From Muricea muricata (lineage: Eukaryota; Cnidaria; Anthozoa; Malacalcyonacea; Plexauridae): DNA of 64,000 nucleotides. Positions within the stretch are counted from its first letter, which is position 1, and every line of letters begins with the position of its first letter. The notes beneath the pieces are model-generated. The model searched no databases. It was not told the DNA's origin and was given only the letters and a program-made list of their open reading frames with translations. Location of the stretch: NCBI GenBank assembly GCA_963855995.1, contig OY979717.1:69238354-69302353 (forward strand), in the 5' to 3' direction. Shown here piece after piece: positions 45,701 through 55,909 of this stretch. The position numbers were made by a program, and so were the translations under genes.

Positions 45701-45954
45701 TACACCTCCATGCCGTGGTAGGGGATATGAGGAACAGGTTATGACTAGGATGGACAGGATGGGACTGTGGTTTATCACATGAGTGACATACAATGTAGTC
45801 ACAATCGTTACAGTAATAGGCAGGCTTGTCAAGTGGTGACAAAGGTTCAGAGCAACTACTACAAGCTTTTTCCCTTCTTGAACCAACGGCTACTGCCTCA
45901 GATTCAGTGCGACCAGTGTGATGACGATGTAAGCGATGTGTAGTGGGCATTGCA
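33495..45954 (-). CDS. Four C1-like/DC1-like zinc fingers plus C-terminal MDM2-type RING (putative E3 ubiquitin ligase)
   Basis: Minus-strand gene in three exons: 45954-45493 (ATG at 45950), 44578-44316, 33772-33495. Phases agree at both junctions: exon 1 ends in TA before GTAAGA and exon 2 supplies C (Tyr); exon 2 ends in G before GTAAGA and exon 3 supplies TA (Val). The total is 999 bases, 332 residues. Residues about 29-260 hold four Cys/His repeats of the form CxxC-x(8-13)-(Y/H)CxxCxFxxCxxC with a trailing HxxH (for example YYCNDCDYIVCHSC, YNCEQCEFYLCKKC, AHCSSCHFDACDNC, YHCSQCEFDLCASC). An acidic linker (ASPEDEMDTN) leads to a RING, residues 278-332: CVIC, HGTTGH, CTVC, CPIC, the C2H2C4 pattern of MDM2/MDM4 (RPK-x-x-x-IVHG-x-TGH), ending five residues after the last hydrophobic pair with QYTV. 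MDM2-type RINGs dimerise and recruit E2. No p53-binding SWIB domain or RanBP2 finger is visible. The exon 2-exon 3 link crosses 10.5 kb and is the weak point; extra exons may lie inside. Confidence 0.65.
33802..34411. mobile_element. Foldback DNA element, copy 2
   Basis: It starts CCGGCAGATAGGGGTACC and shares the long arms and the GGCCACCCTAATTTTTCC core with 20934-21623. The right end is cut at about 34411 and lacks the outer CTATCTGCCGG. Its left end lies 29 bases upstream of the acceptor of the RING exon. Confidence 0.82.
34853..35104. mobile_element. MITE with TTCAACTTTATTCGATAT ends
   Basis: TTCAACTTTATTCGATATAC ... GTATAAATTGT-type arms pair with ACACAACTTATGAC ... ATATCGAATAAAGTTGAA at the right, about 50-base arms with few mismatches. 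It is about 252 bases. Confidence 0.82.
35105..36226. other. Intronic stretch without recognised features
   Basis: AT-rich sequence; I see no transposon ends, exon or structured repeat here. Confidence 0.35.
36235..36389. mobile_element. hAT-type MITE with CAGTGGCGTAGC ends and 8-bp target duplication
   Basis: 155 bases, starting CAGTGGCGTAGCCAGCGTCG and ending CTACGCCACTG. It is flanked by TCCGACTG on both sides (36227-36234, 36390-36397). The internal part (GAATATTC...TTTCTTTTGAAATC) resembles the MITE at 31543, so the two belong to related subfamilies. Confidence 0.9.
37290..38244 (+). pseudogene. CR1-like non-LTR reverse transcriptase fragment
   Basis: Two overlapping frames give RT motifs in order: LLFDCRKAFDFINH (motif A), VPSGVPQGTKLGPWLFILMV (motif B), FDDTTAAE (catalytic motif C, normally FADD), QLQIPKCKELL and ILEYSCEVFNFALPDYLSD. 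These match CR1/L2-type RT, thumb and C-terminus. A frame break lies near 37480-37514, the apurinic endonuclease N-terminus is missing, and the motif C Ala is replaced, so it is dead. It lies antisense to the host gene's intron. Confidence 0.85.
38245..39059. other. AT-rich stretch after the CR1-like fragment
   Basis: Only short repeat debris is visible (TTCTGATTGGTCAATTAAATT near 38551). No gene. Confidence 0.4.
39060..39325 (+). mobile_element. Non-LTR retrotransposon 3' tail
   Basis: A short frame NNIRGAAPWDKLPSDMIRE matches the W(N/D)-x-LP-x-x-(I/L) end found at the C-terminus of many CR1/L2-type pol proteins. It is followed by an AT-rich 3' region and an (AAT)n run at about 39312. The rest of the element is absent. 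Confidence 0.5.
39480..39655 (+). repeat. Dispersed repeat also at 62055-62160
   Basis: TTTTTACAAACTTTTTGCCTCGATTTTCTCGGCTTA and ...CTCCTGCTCGTGTTTTAAAT recur in slightly altered form at 62085-62150, in the last ASB intron. The family is unknown. Confidence 0.6.
39932..40449. mobile_element. Non-autonomous DNA element with TTAA target (Kolobok- or piggyBac-like)
   Basis: 518 bases bounded by AGGGAAATGGCAACAAAA and TTTTTTGTTGCCATTCCT and flanked by TTAA on both sides (39928-39931, 40450-40453). Longer inner arms (GAGACTC.AAAACAA.A..TAGAAGT) also pair. TTAA targets occur in piggyBac and Kolobok elements; no transposase remains to decide. Confidence 0.78.
40515..40565 (+). repeat. CG/CA dinucleotide microsatellite
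   Basis: Alternating purine-pyrimidine run with GCGCGCGCGCGCACACACA, a Z-DNA-prone sequence. Confidence 0.85.
40641..41078 (+). pseudogene. Penelope-like retroelement fragment (RT-endonuclease linker), GIY-YIG core deleted
   Basis: The frame reads FLQLLDKHFPPGHKLHKMFN, NVKVSYGCTPSAASII and SHNKKIL, the conserved linker after the RT of Penelope-like elements. After a one-base frame change near 40840 it continues CNCRDEDSCPLQGKC, the Cys motif that precedes the GIY-YIG nuclease. A final CQLCLSEKYHIIF (about 41038) matches the element C-terminus, so the GIY-YIG core between them is mostly gone. It is a dead, internally deleted copy. Confidence 0.82.
44316..44578 (-). CDS. Zinc-finger/RING gene, exon 2 (rest of finger 3, finger 4)
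   Basis: Acceptor TTCGTCTAG|CTTTCC. The next AG (CTTTCCAG|CA) would break the frame with exon 1, whereas this one restores the Cys spacing of finger 3 (FPAHCSSCHFDACDNC...FHPGHVM). Finger 4 is WRCDRC...YHCSQCEFDLCASC. Donor TTCAG|GTAAGA, phase 1. Confidence 0.8.
45093..45228. mobile_element. MITE with GGGGTCAG ends, in intron 1 of the RING gene
   Basis: GGGGTCAGTTGTTCAAAAGT plus GGGTTAGC at the left, and GTTCTGACCCC at the right. It is the third member of the TTGTTCAAAG family. The intron (44579-45492) also has a CCAGGGTACGAGGTTGG block near 45045, a common repeat end. Confidence 0.65.
45493..45954 (-). CDS. Zinc-finger/RING gene, exon 1 (first two C1-like fingers and start of the third)
   Basis: Acceptor TTTTTTTGCAG|TGCAATG at 45954, so a 5'UTR exon probably exists upstream. 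The start ATG is 45950-45948. The exon encodes a His/Arg-rich start (MPTTHRLHRHHTGR), finger 1 (CSSC...YYCNDCDYIVCHSC...HPVHPSH), finger 2 (WRCNVC...YNCEQCEFYLCKKC...HAHAL) and the start of finger 3 (WACDVCQKNNGPGH). It ends ACTA|GTAAGA. Confidence 0.8.
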
Positions 45955-46098
45955 CTGCAAAAAAACAAATATTGACACACTTTGCTTAGCTGCATCAAAT
46001 GCAAAAAAGCAAACCATTTTTACATCACAAAACAATCTCTGGATAAAGTGCCTTCTTATAACAACAATCATATACAACTATTTCAATTAAGCTTGTTC

Positions 46099-46327
46099 TT
46101 CCAAAAGCGTAAACTGTGAACTATGAGCGCGCAAAGGATGATGGATTGTTGTTTATTTACGCTCTGATACTCAGGGAATTACCTTTGTAGCAAGTAAATC
46201 TGCAGTCGTAAGTTCTCTATGTGCCCTCGATGCTGTTTCAAAGAAATAACTGCGAGTTTAGAGGTGAAAATAAGCAATGATTCGTCATCCCTTGAGAGCT
46301 CGTAGTTTACAGTTTGCGCTTTTGGAA
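46099..46327. mobile_element. Palindromic element upstream of the RING gene
   Basis: TTCCAAAAGCGTAAACTGTG at the left pairs with ACAGTTTGCGCTTTTGGAA at the right, about 48-base arms. It is about 229 bases and lies 145 bases upstream of the acceptor of coding exon 1. Confidence 0.78.
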
Positions 46328-48015
46328 TTAGCTACATAGCTAATCAGACTTAACAAAAAATTATCTACTGTAAATCACAACAGAAACATCTATTAAATAT
46401 AGTTGAATCCAAGTGATAATTATTGTAACAAAACACAACCACCGTACTTGTTCCATTTAAATTTTCGGATTCTTTTAACTGTTTTCTGAAACGTTTACCT
46501 CTTTTCATATCAATTTTATTTTTGCTTTTTAATAAACTATCCGAAATGTAGCTAAAATTAAAATATTATCACAAATCTCTTGCGCGATCCTTGAAAACTA
46601 AAAACAAAAATTCCACAGAATTTTGCGCGCAGAACTGACTTTTTCATTGTCTATTTCTGCCTGACCGCTCACAAACAAAGAAAAATTCAGCTCCGCACGC
46701 AAAATTGTGGCTAGTGGAAAACTGCGTAAAAAGCCTTCCAAATGAACAGCTTGTATAGACGTTAGAGGTCCTTACGTCACGCCAGAGTTAAACAATAAAT
46801 GGCAATGCAATGTGGGAAACATGTGGGAAAAATTTACCTTGCTTGTATTTATATGCATTGAAAACCGCGTGACGTGAACACTTCTAAGGTCTGTTATTGT
46901 TCAACATTTTAGGAAAAATTTGCTTGAGTGTGAGCCGTTTAAAACCTCGTGAAACCTGTTACTATATTTTTCTAAATCAGATAATCGTCTTTCTTAAGGA
47001 AAGCTCATATTGCAATTAACGCTAAGAAAAACTAGATTCATATTACATTAATATGAATCTAGTTTTTCATATCTCTGAGGATGGTTCTGAAATTAACGCT
47101 ATCTTTATCGTTTTTGAGCGGTTTTTTATCGGGTTTTTTATGGTTTTCCAACTTTTTTGGCATATTTGAAAGAAAACCGGCATAAACCTCCTCTTTGAAA
47201 CAACCGAAAACGTTTGAGTCATACGATAAGGATTTATGTTTGGCATCGTTTTTATTTTGGCCGAAACAATACCGTGCTCATGATGCACATAGTCTACACT
47301 TGGTATGCAAATTAGGAACAGTTATAGCATGAACTGAAGCTGATTTTCTTTTTAAATTATAGGGTTAGTTTAGTTACGTTTTAATTACAGGGTTTAGACT
47401 CAAGAGTAAAGTTTCTGAATTTTTAGTAGGTGAATACAACACTTCAAAGTTTCTACCCAATAACGTAAAATTACTTTTATTTAATAAAGCATTAGTCAAA
47501 TGAAATTGCCTGCACAAGCCACCATTTAATTGTCATCTTTATTCAACATTATATCTACAGAAACAACCCATTTCAATGACAAAAAAAATCGTATCTTAAG
47601 CTGGTTCTGAAATAGCTTCATTATGACTATCCTTATCAAAGAAGTATTGTATAAATATGATTTATATCATCAGGAAAATAGCATTTCCACATATACAGTC
47701 AGTAAGTTGAACATCGGCCATGAACATTTCTGAGTGGAAATGAGAACAGTCTTCGTTGTTTATTTACCTGACTGGGAATCCATGCACTGGACCTGAAGCC
47801 ATTCGTAAAAACAACAAAAAAATGGGAGTGGGATTTTAGCGAGACAGCCAGTGGGATGGTAAGATTTGGACAATAGGAATTGGTCAAAACTTAGATTGGG
47901 AAATGTTATGATACATCATAAGCAGTTCGGCACCAGGCCGTTCACGGACATACGGGACTTGTTCGGCAACTAGTATACGAGTATTTTTTCCTGAAATATG
48001 CTAAATCTTACCTAA
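46328..48015. other. Gene-free stretch
   Basis: AT-rich with a short perfect hairpin at 47030-47069 (AAAACTAGATTCATATTA ... complement). The right part, 47.9-48.02 kb, probably is decayed LTR of the gypsy element. No exon found. Confidence 0.4.
47030..47069. repeat. Short perfect hairpin
   Basis: AAAAACTAGATTCATATTA, a 2-4 base centre, then TAATATGAATCTAGTTTTT. The arms are about 18 bases and self-complementary. Confidence 0.8.
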
Positions 48016-49128
48016 GCAGGATGTAACATTGGTGACGAGGTAAAAGCAGAACACATGCAGGAAACATACACATGAACAACTTGCGAAAACTGGAACAGCA
48101 CAGAAGATAGCCGAAGGCGAATCAAGTCCAGGAACTCCGACTACAGTATGCGTCATGACGAAGAGCCGAAATCTACGATCAGCAGCTTTTATCGCCCCAG
48201 ATGATCCATGTGCCACAGACCATGAGTGGGAAGAATGGTAAGAGGGCATTGAAAAGGAAAACAACATCCAAACTAAAAAAACCCCTGCCAGGTGCGGAAT
48301 CAAATAAGCCATATGAGAAACTGCGAACAAAATCAAATGATAACTACTTACCACAAAAGAATGAGCATTACGCCTGATTTCATTTCTTAAAGCTGAGACA
48401 AAACCCTGGAAAAGCAACAAGCAACTACGCTGCACAAAAAAAGCGAGAGATTGCGGGTTGGCGACACTCATGACGACCGATTCCTGGAGCACGTAACTCA
48501 GACAGCTAATAACAAAGCGCTAATACAAAAATCGATAAACAAAGGCGGGAATCTGACGCATATTTTAATCGAAGCAACTCAACTGGAAAATATCAAGCGA
48601 CAAGTTAGTGATATAACATCGCCGGAAACGGAAGTAGCCACGAAAGCTAGTCGACTGACACAGAAACCCAAGCTGATGCACGAGATATAAATCGAGTACA
48701 ACCACCCGAGCAACGAAAACAACCACGCTAGCACAGAACGCGCCAGGACTATTTCCAGGAACACGATATGCGAGTCGCAAACAATCCGATACTCCGTTAA
48801 TGCCAGTAATGTGGATACAACCACCAGAAAGAAGGAAACTGGTCAGCTTTTGTTAAGCGATGCCGAAAATGCAACAATGAAAACCATTTTTCATTATCCT
48901 AAACGCCCTAGTTGAAGTATCAGGAGTGCAAATACAAAACCACACTGTGGCAGTACGACTGAATGACGAGATATCCGTATGGACCCGAACAGGAATAGGG
49001 CCGAGGTCAACCAGATGGACGAGCATCAATTCCAACCATAATCCAACACCAGAGCTCAGTCAGATTAAATTCAAGCTCAAAAACCACGCCCTGTACTCCA
49101 GTACCTTCAAAAACCTCTAAAAGAATGG

Positions 49129-49690
49129 TTGGAACAAGAAGTCGAGGAAGACATTTTCAAACCAGTTCCTGAGAATAAACCAATAACTTGGTGTTCCCCA
49201 CTAGTAATTCAATCCAAGCCAAGACTCGCAAAGACACCTAAGGTAAAATTATTGGGTCTGCATATGATCAGAGCAAGTGTTGACCTCCGGATTCCTAACA
49301 AACACTTGGAACGTAGCGAAGTAACAACAACACCCACTGTGAAAGACTTCACCCGCCGATTCCACGACTGCACATCTGGACAAAGATGGACCTCCGTCAA
49401 GGATACCATCAACTTACCATCAGCATCACGAACAGTCGCCACCTTGCAGCGCCATGGGGGGATTACCAACCGAAACGATTAATTGGCGGGGCCAAAGAGT
49501 CGTAAATCTATTCGACGAGGCAATGCAACGAATCTTTGGTGACATTCCTCGATACCTGAACCAGAGCGATGACATACTGACGGGGGCAGGGAATTGGTCC
49601 GATCACAATGCAACACTTGAAGTCGTAATGCAGAAAGCGGACGATTATGGAATTACATTAAACAAGACCAAATGTGAGTTAGGACAGTAG
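49129..49690 (+). pseudogene. gypsy reverse-transcriptase remnant
   Basis: Two frames overlap near 49454-49482. TWCSPLV, DLRIPNK, FDEAMQRIFGDIP and the D-D pair (NQSDDIL) are readable in the family's order, but the motif A region between them is scrambled (TSVKDTINLPSASRTVATLQ). The second frame ends at a stop at 49688. Confidence 0.78.
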
Positions 49691-50901
49691 AATTTTATGG
49701 TTTTTGACTCACTAAAAACGGACTGACACCCATGCCAGACAACGTGAAGGTTGTTCAGGAATGCACGCCACCCACATGGAAGTCAGAAGTTCGAAATTTC
49801 CTGAGAATGACCAGGTAACTGGCGAAATTCATCCTCCGTTATGCCTTCTTCATACAACCTGTTAGGGAACTAACTCGCATTCAGACGAAACTCCATTGGG
49901 GATCTAAAGGGCAAGACTCGTTCGAGAAACTCAAGCTCAGTATTCGGTTCAGCATTTATCTTATGGGGGCTCCCCAGTTCACTATTGTCACAGCGCACAA
50001 ACCTTTACTCCCCTCATTCACCGAAGCCTTGCAAGCGTACGTACTCCACGCATTGAGAAATGGGTTATGGACATGCAGGATGTCGATTGTGATGCGAGCC
50101 AGGAGAGGTTGAGGCTGACCCGTTCTCGCGCAAAACCCCTTTCCGAAACAGAAGACAAACTGAGGAAATGATCAAGAGTATCACATAGCAGAACCTGCCA
50201 TTATCTTGAGCAAAATCAGAACTGCAACAGCAAAAGATAACACCCTCCAACCGCTCAAGCTGATCATTCGCGAAGGAAATTGGATGAAGTACAAAAATGA
50301 CGCCACCTTTCTGTGCCATCAAGGATGAATGGTATGATGCCAACGGTCTTATCTGCTACGTGAACTAGATTGTTATTTCCGACAGCATGCAGCAGAAGAT
50401 TATTACAATCGCACACGAGAAGGGACGCTGTGGAAAAATCAAAAACCAAACAAATGCTCAGAGCCACATACTGGTTCCCAACGATGAACATAGCCATCGA
50501 ACAGGTTCTCGAACGTTGTTTTGAATGCTAAGCCGCGACCAAGCAGCATACAGAAGAGCCCATCAACAGTCTTCACAAAGAAACCACGGGAAGAAGCAAA
50601 CCATTGACTTCGGAGGACCGTACCCAGACGGACATTACAATATAGTTGCTACCGACAACAGAACTCGATATGCCAAGTAGAAGATGCTATTGAACGTCAT
50701 TTAAACTAACTCAAGCAAAATTGAAACGACTGTTTTCACAACATGGTATGCCGCAGCGCATGGACTCAGGCAACGGACTGCCATTTAATTCTGACGAATT
50801 CCCACACTTTGCAAAACACGAAGGTTTAACACACTGCACAACACCGGAGCACACCAGAGCGAATGGTACGGTTAAATGCCACCGTTGTTTTTAAAGAAGA
50901 T

Positions 50902-50904
<3 letters not shown>

Positions 50905-50939
<35 letters not shown>
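50905..50939 (+). repeat. (AAT)n microsatellite within the gypsy integrase region
   Basis: About 11 AAT units interrupt the integrase-derived sequence (TTPEHTRANGT before, SMQTQNKTEQIAHLQGKR after). Confidence 0.92.
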
Positions 50940-50941
<2 letters not shown>

Positions 50942-51227
50942 TAATACGGCCGAACGATCCATGCAAACCCAGAATAAAACTGAACAGATTGCGCACTTAC
51001 AAGGAAAGCGGGCATCAGAAAGCGATCTCGCGGTACAAGCGATGCTGACAGCATATAGAGACACACGCCTCACCCAGCTACAGGTGTCACCCCTCATGCA
51101 CGGAAGCCCTGTTCTCGGCCGTCTCGATCATGAAGCAAGGGAGGAATTAAACAACGACAAAGAAAAGGACAAACACTGAAAAGCTAGACGCAGAATATAA
51201 GAAACGCATGACTCAACAGAAACAAAA

Positions 51228-51620
51228 TCAATCAATCAATCTGTTTATTAAAACCAAACGCGTTAAAAGAAAAACTGAATTAGATCGAAATTACAATATT
51301 AAAATATACAGTTCTATTTTGTTAAGATATAGCTAATAATATTTTCTAGTCACAAAGTTGTTAAAATATTCAGAAATCACAGGCAGTAAAGTTTGATGAC
51401 TGAATGTTGGTCATTCCGTAAGTTGTAATCATGAGTTCGGATAACGTGGACTAATTTCCATGATTTTGGTGAGGGGTTATGCATCACGTTATGCATCACG
51501 TGGCAAGGATTGAGCGAATTTTTTACAGGAAACGTCTCTACGAATGCTCCGAGGCTACCTTTGGCATTTTGCCTTGAATAACTACGTACTAGTGAAGCAG
51601 ACGACATGGACGACAGCATT
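51228..51620 (-). mobile_element. Non-LTR retrotransposon 3' fragment nested in the gypsy element
   Basis: On the minus strand a frame (51619-51377) ends IRTHDYNLRNDQHSVIK, resembling the HxYNLR segment near the end of CR1/L2-type pol. The 3' end is a (TTGA)n run (AAACAGATTGATTGATTG) at about 51228-51248. gypsy sequence resumes at about 51638, so this is an insertion in opposite orientation. Confidence 0.6.
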
Positions 51621-51963
51621 TAAGCTAGCGTTTTATGCAATCATACAAGGGTCATCAATCACCGTCAAACGAGTTAAAGATGGATAAGAAATATGCCGTG
51701 ACGGCAGTTAACTGAAACCAGGGAACTCTTTTTTGGGAGAAGACAGTTGTTTAACTGAAACTGCTGATAAAGACAAAGAATCAACCTGGAATCAGAAAAC
51801 GGACGATGAAATTGCTGGGGACATTACAGACAACGAAGCTGCTGAAGACGTTGAGCAAATCGAAGATCAACACGAAGAAAATCGGGAAAACGATCGGCCA
51901 GGAAGACAACGCCAGTTACCAGCGCATATCAGAGATTATATCCTTTCACAATATTGGAATTGA

Positions 51964-53765
51964 ATGAAACACAAACACTAAAACACTTTACTACATTTAG
52001 ATTATTCGTGTATAGTTATTACTATACATAGACTTTATATACTCTATATTTAGAAAACATAATGTTGGTATGATAATGATTTCTAATAAATTTAAAATAT
52101 TACTCTTGAATCTTCTCTTTTGTTATTGTTTCTGAGTGAGCCCAAGAAGGAAGTTCTATTTGTATGTTTCATGTGGAATGGTTTATACCTTATTTCATAC
52201 ACCCTATCCATATCTATTTCCTTGGTTAGCATTCACATTGGCAGACCTAGTGTCACATGCATGCTTGGGTAAAGAAGCGTATGAAGATGGTTAGCAATTT
52301 CTGCTTTTATACGGGGTGGTTTGCATTGCTAACTGACACTTTTTCTTACAAATTCTTCAAATTCAACAGGCAAAATTCCTGCTGTGACCACATATGTTTA
52401 GCCATTGTAATCCCTTAAACCCTTGTATGTGGCCATGGGCAGAAATAGACAGGGCACTAGCTGGCATCAGTGTTGAACTCCAGTTGTGATTTGTGCTGTC
52501 TTGAGTGATTGCAAATATTGTAATGGTTTTTGGCATTTCTTATTTTGCTATATTTTCCAATTTCAAACATTAGTGTTAAAGCCTAAATTGGTCTTATTGT
52601 CTTACAAACATGCCTACGCCACCATAAGTATTTTAGGTAAATGTTTAACTTCTTTGTTTTTAGTTTTTCACTTAAGTACCATGAAAATGGCATCCAAAAA
52701 ACTACTGTTAATTGAAATGAAACTTGGGATGCAGTTTTAACTGTTTAGCTCTTGAAATATTTGCCAAAATTGACAACTAATACTTAGATATTTCAGAATA
52801 GAATGGTGTAGTCAAATTTATTTGTTTTTGAATTAAAATGTTCAGGCAGTTCAGCTGTATTATTGCCAAAAGTGAAGCATGCATCAGCATGCTGAAAACA
52901 TTACATGCAACCACAAGTTTCCTATTCATGTTCTTAACCATCCATGTTGTGGCATATCGATGATCAAACAATATTTTGAAGTTAAAAATTCCATTTTGCA
53001 TGGTAAGGAATTGTAACAAACTTCTACACAAATCAAACCTGGAAGTGCATGAATTCTTCAACTTATAATTTAAAACCTCACATTCTTATTGTTACAATTC
53101 AGTACATCTTATGGCCAAAATAAAAAAGACCTTTCTAACAGTGTTCAATCATTCTATGGGGGACAGAAATGATCAATTTAAAACATATATACTAACTTTA
53201 ATAGTGATGTAACTTAAAGTTGGAGCATTGAAATATGAACTTGGTACCAAATGATTTCACTGAAACACCTACATTAACACAACTTAAAAATGAATTATTT
53301 TGTTTTGAGAATTTTATAAATATTCAAGCTAGTTCACAACAAATGTCCACACACTACAAACTGTTTCACTTTTAAAATAAAAAACAATATTTTAGTTTAA
53401 TTCATCCCACGATACCTTCCAAACAAAATAAGCAATTTTAATAGGACATTTCATCAGTTTAAGACATTTCTTCATTATTCTTTATCTTCATAACTTAACC
53501 TACCATATACATTTATGATTACGAAGCGCTATAAAATTCTGCGTATTTGGTATTCCCCTAAACCTGTGTCATTATTAAATATGGATTATGAAAACTCTGC
53601 CTGCTTCTGTACTTCTTACCAAATATGCCAATAATCGTCTTTGCTATTCAGCACCCGTTGATGATTTCACGTGATTCGCTATACAAACCATTTAGCACCT
53701 TTCCAGCATACAAACCCCAAAGGAAAGTAAAAAATTACAGTTTGTCTTAAAATTTCAACTCACTT
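51964..53765. other. Gene-free AT-rich stretch
   Basis: No coding exon or repeat structure was recognised. It may hold the gypsy 3' LTR at its left end and an intron of a minus-strand transcript started near 53.8 kb. Confidence 0.4.
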
Positions 53766-53830
53766 CCCACTACAAGCTTCTTCCAAGCGAGATCGACGGC
53801 CTCCACCGCAGTGTTTGCGCATGCGCTTCA
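53766..53830 (-). promoter_or_regulatory. NRF1-like palindrome with possible first-exon donor
   Basis: TGCGCATGCGC at 53816-53826 is a perfect match to the NRF1 (YGCGCAYGCGCR) site, typical of animal housekeeping promoters. On the minus strand it is followed by TTGTAGTGGGAA|GTGAGT, a plausible first-exon donor at about 53759. The nearest downstream minus-strand gene is the zinc-finger/RING gene starting at 45954, so it might be its distant promoter. Inference only. Confidence 0.35.
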
Positions 53831-55214
53831 GTCGTATAGTTGGCCGGACATAAAAATGACATTGCAATTTGCAACTAATACAACTATTTTTGGAATGGTC
53901 GCGAAATTTTGAAAACGAGCGCAAATGGTAACGTCGGAGTTCAGTGTGGTAGACTGGAGACAATTAGTTCGACGAGTTCGACCTATATGGTCAGAGCCAT
54001 TGAGTCAATAAAATACAGATCAGTACAAGTTTGTGTAAATCTCGAATCTGCATTTAGCCGTCTCTTGGGAGGAATAGGATCACTATGAAGAAGCAGATGA
54101 ACACGAATTGGGAAAGGCCCATCCGCCCATAGATACGTTTCTATATGGGTAATCCCCTAATTAACCCTGACTTATTGGTTGGTACGGACGGACCCGACCA
54201 CCATTAAAAAATACAGACCGGCAAAAGGGGAAGCTACTTCATTTCCGTTATGAAGTGAATCCGCGCGCAAAACATGATACAATCCACCACTGATCTGTAA
54301 CCACTGATCTGATAGTAGACTACTACACTACCAGACTACTACACCACCACAGCCTGGGGAAATGAAGTACTTGCAGGAAAAAAAAGAAAATGCTGGAAAA
54401 ACTATTTTGGATTACGGGCTCGCGTTTAGGGATCTACAATTATTACCGTAAATCTTCCAAAATTGTTTCGAATTTCGAAATATTTATGTAATCATATTCT
54501 TTAAAATTTGTGTCTAAATTGTGAATCCAGTGGTAAGTACTAATGTGCCTTTTGTCCAGTGACATGATGTAGTGTTCTGTTAGAATATGGCTTTAGCCTT
54601 AATATGGCCTTTTCGTATGAGTGGGACATCAGTGGTATGAGGCTAATGGCTATTAGTACTAAAGATCCCAAATACAAGTTGTTGAGTCTTTATTCTCAAT
54701 TAATGCACAATGTTCTGGTTTTCCTTTGAGCCCTCTGTTAAATGTTTTTGTAGAAACTCCAATAAGCTCATTTTAATATATTAATGGGCAATTTTATCTG
54801 GTATTAGGTAATTGATATATAATTATTGTGTAATATTATGAATATATAATTAGGCAATTTTCTCTGATGAGTGTTACATCAAATCTGCATCAAATCATCT
54901 ACATAAAATGCCAAGTCAAATGTGTTGAGTTCTGTTTTATATATACTAGTATGCTCTGGTCGTCATTGAGCACTGACTGCCACCATCTGACAACTCCTTA
55001 ATGCGCAACCACTTTGTTTAAGGCCACTTTTTTGCTATTTATTATATAAAGTACAGTGCTTTATAAGGATTTCGGGCACTGATAAAACTGATAATCACAT
55101 GTGAGATTATTTATGATAATTTAACATGTGAGAATTATCGCTTTTCAAACAATCACCAATCATAGCTTCTGAACATTTTATATTGGTGGAAAACCTGTTG
55201 TTTATATAATAAAC
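53831..55214. other. Stretch upstream of the ASB-like gene
   Basis: AT-rich. A donor-like AATCCAGTG|GTAAGTAC at about 54534 resembles the exon 1 donor at 55937 but no exon could be defined. CACATGTGAGATT...AACATGTGAG near 55096-55135 is a small repeat. Confidence 0.35.
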
Positions 55215-55219
55215 AGAAA

Positions 55220-55356
55220 AATACATGGGTGCTTGGAAATACCAAATTTATTTCTCGTGTTCAACATGATATTTCTCACTCACTGTGCTCATTCGTGAGA
55301 TATCATGTTCAGGTGCATCTCAAGATAAATCTGGTATTTTCGCACACCCATGTATT
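55220..55356. mobile_element. Small palindromic MITE
   Basis: AATACATGGGTGCTTGGAAA... pairs with ...TTTTCGCACACCCATGTATT, and the inner arms CATGATATTTCTCAC / GTGAGATATCATG also pair. It is about 137 bases. Confidence 0.82.
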
Positions 55357-55909
55357 ATTTAATTTTCTAGAAGTAACCTGTTATTACGACCACCTCTTTG
55401 CTAGGAATAACAATGCATTTTTTGATAACCCATACTAACTCATATTCTAAACTTACATCCCAAACTTATATCGATTCTTAGAATGTTCTATCCATCAATT
55501 TTGAAGATGTAATTAACTGATTGTGTATTTTAACTCTGATCTATTTCTCATAATGTCATCAAAACCATTCTGTACTGCAACTTTTTTGTAATACAATTAC
55601 TCCCTACTATAACTGGAATATTTTAATATCTTACTATTGGTCATATAGTGCAAGTTGAGAAAAGCTTGAAAAACACTCACCTGCAGTTTGTTTTCAAAGC
55701 TTTTCTCAATTCCTGCAACAACCACAGAAACTTTTAGGTATTTGTATAATGTACCATTAGAGCCATTCATGCTGCAACTGACCATGTGGGCTTTGAGTTT
55801 GAGGAAAAGATACTCACTTTGAAGTTTTTTAATTATTGTTGTGGACTAAACGTTTATGTAGAAATAAAAAAATATCAAATTGTAATTAATCTTGTTCAAG
55901 GTTGCCTCT

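Larger units (their letters stand above)
48020..51963 (+). mobile_element. Degenerate Ty3/gypsy-type LTR retrotransposon
   Basis: Domain remnants occur in order on the plus strand: a gag-like frame (48451-48690), a protease-RT boundary frame with TWCSPLVIQSKP and SVDLRIPNKHLE (49129-49482), an RT palm with RIFGDIPRYLNQSDDIL and GITLNKTKCEL (49454-49690), an integrase stretch with GNGLPFNSDEFPHFAKHEGL (about 50770) and a C-terminus PAHIRDYILSQYWN (51733-51963). Stops and frame changes separate all of these, so nothing is translatable as a whole. TTGGTGACGAGG at about 48030 looks like the LTR/primer-binding junction. Paired LTRs could not be matched by eye. A non-LTR fragment and an AAT repeat have landed inside. 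Confidence 0.8.

Noticed and set aside
46176..46190. Donor-like CAAAG|GTAATT upstream of the RING gene as a 5'UTR exon end
   Set aside because: It lies inside the palindromic element 46099-46327, so it is more likely a chance site.
48001..48492. 163-codon minus-strand hydrophobic frame
   Set aside because: It is antisense to gypsy leader and gag-like sequence and looks like a shadow frame.
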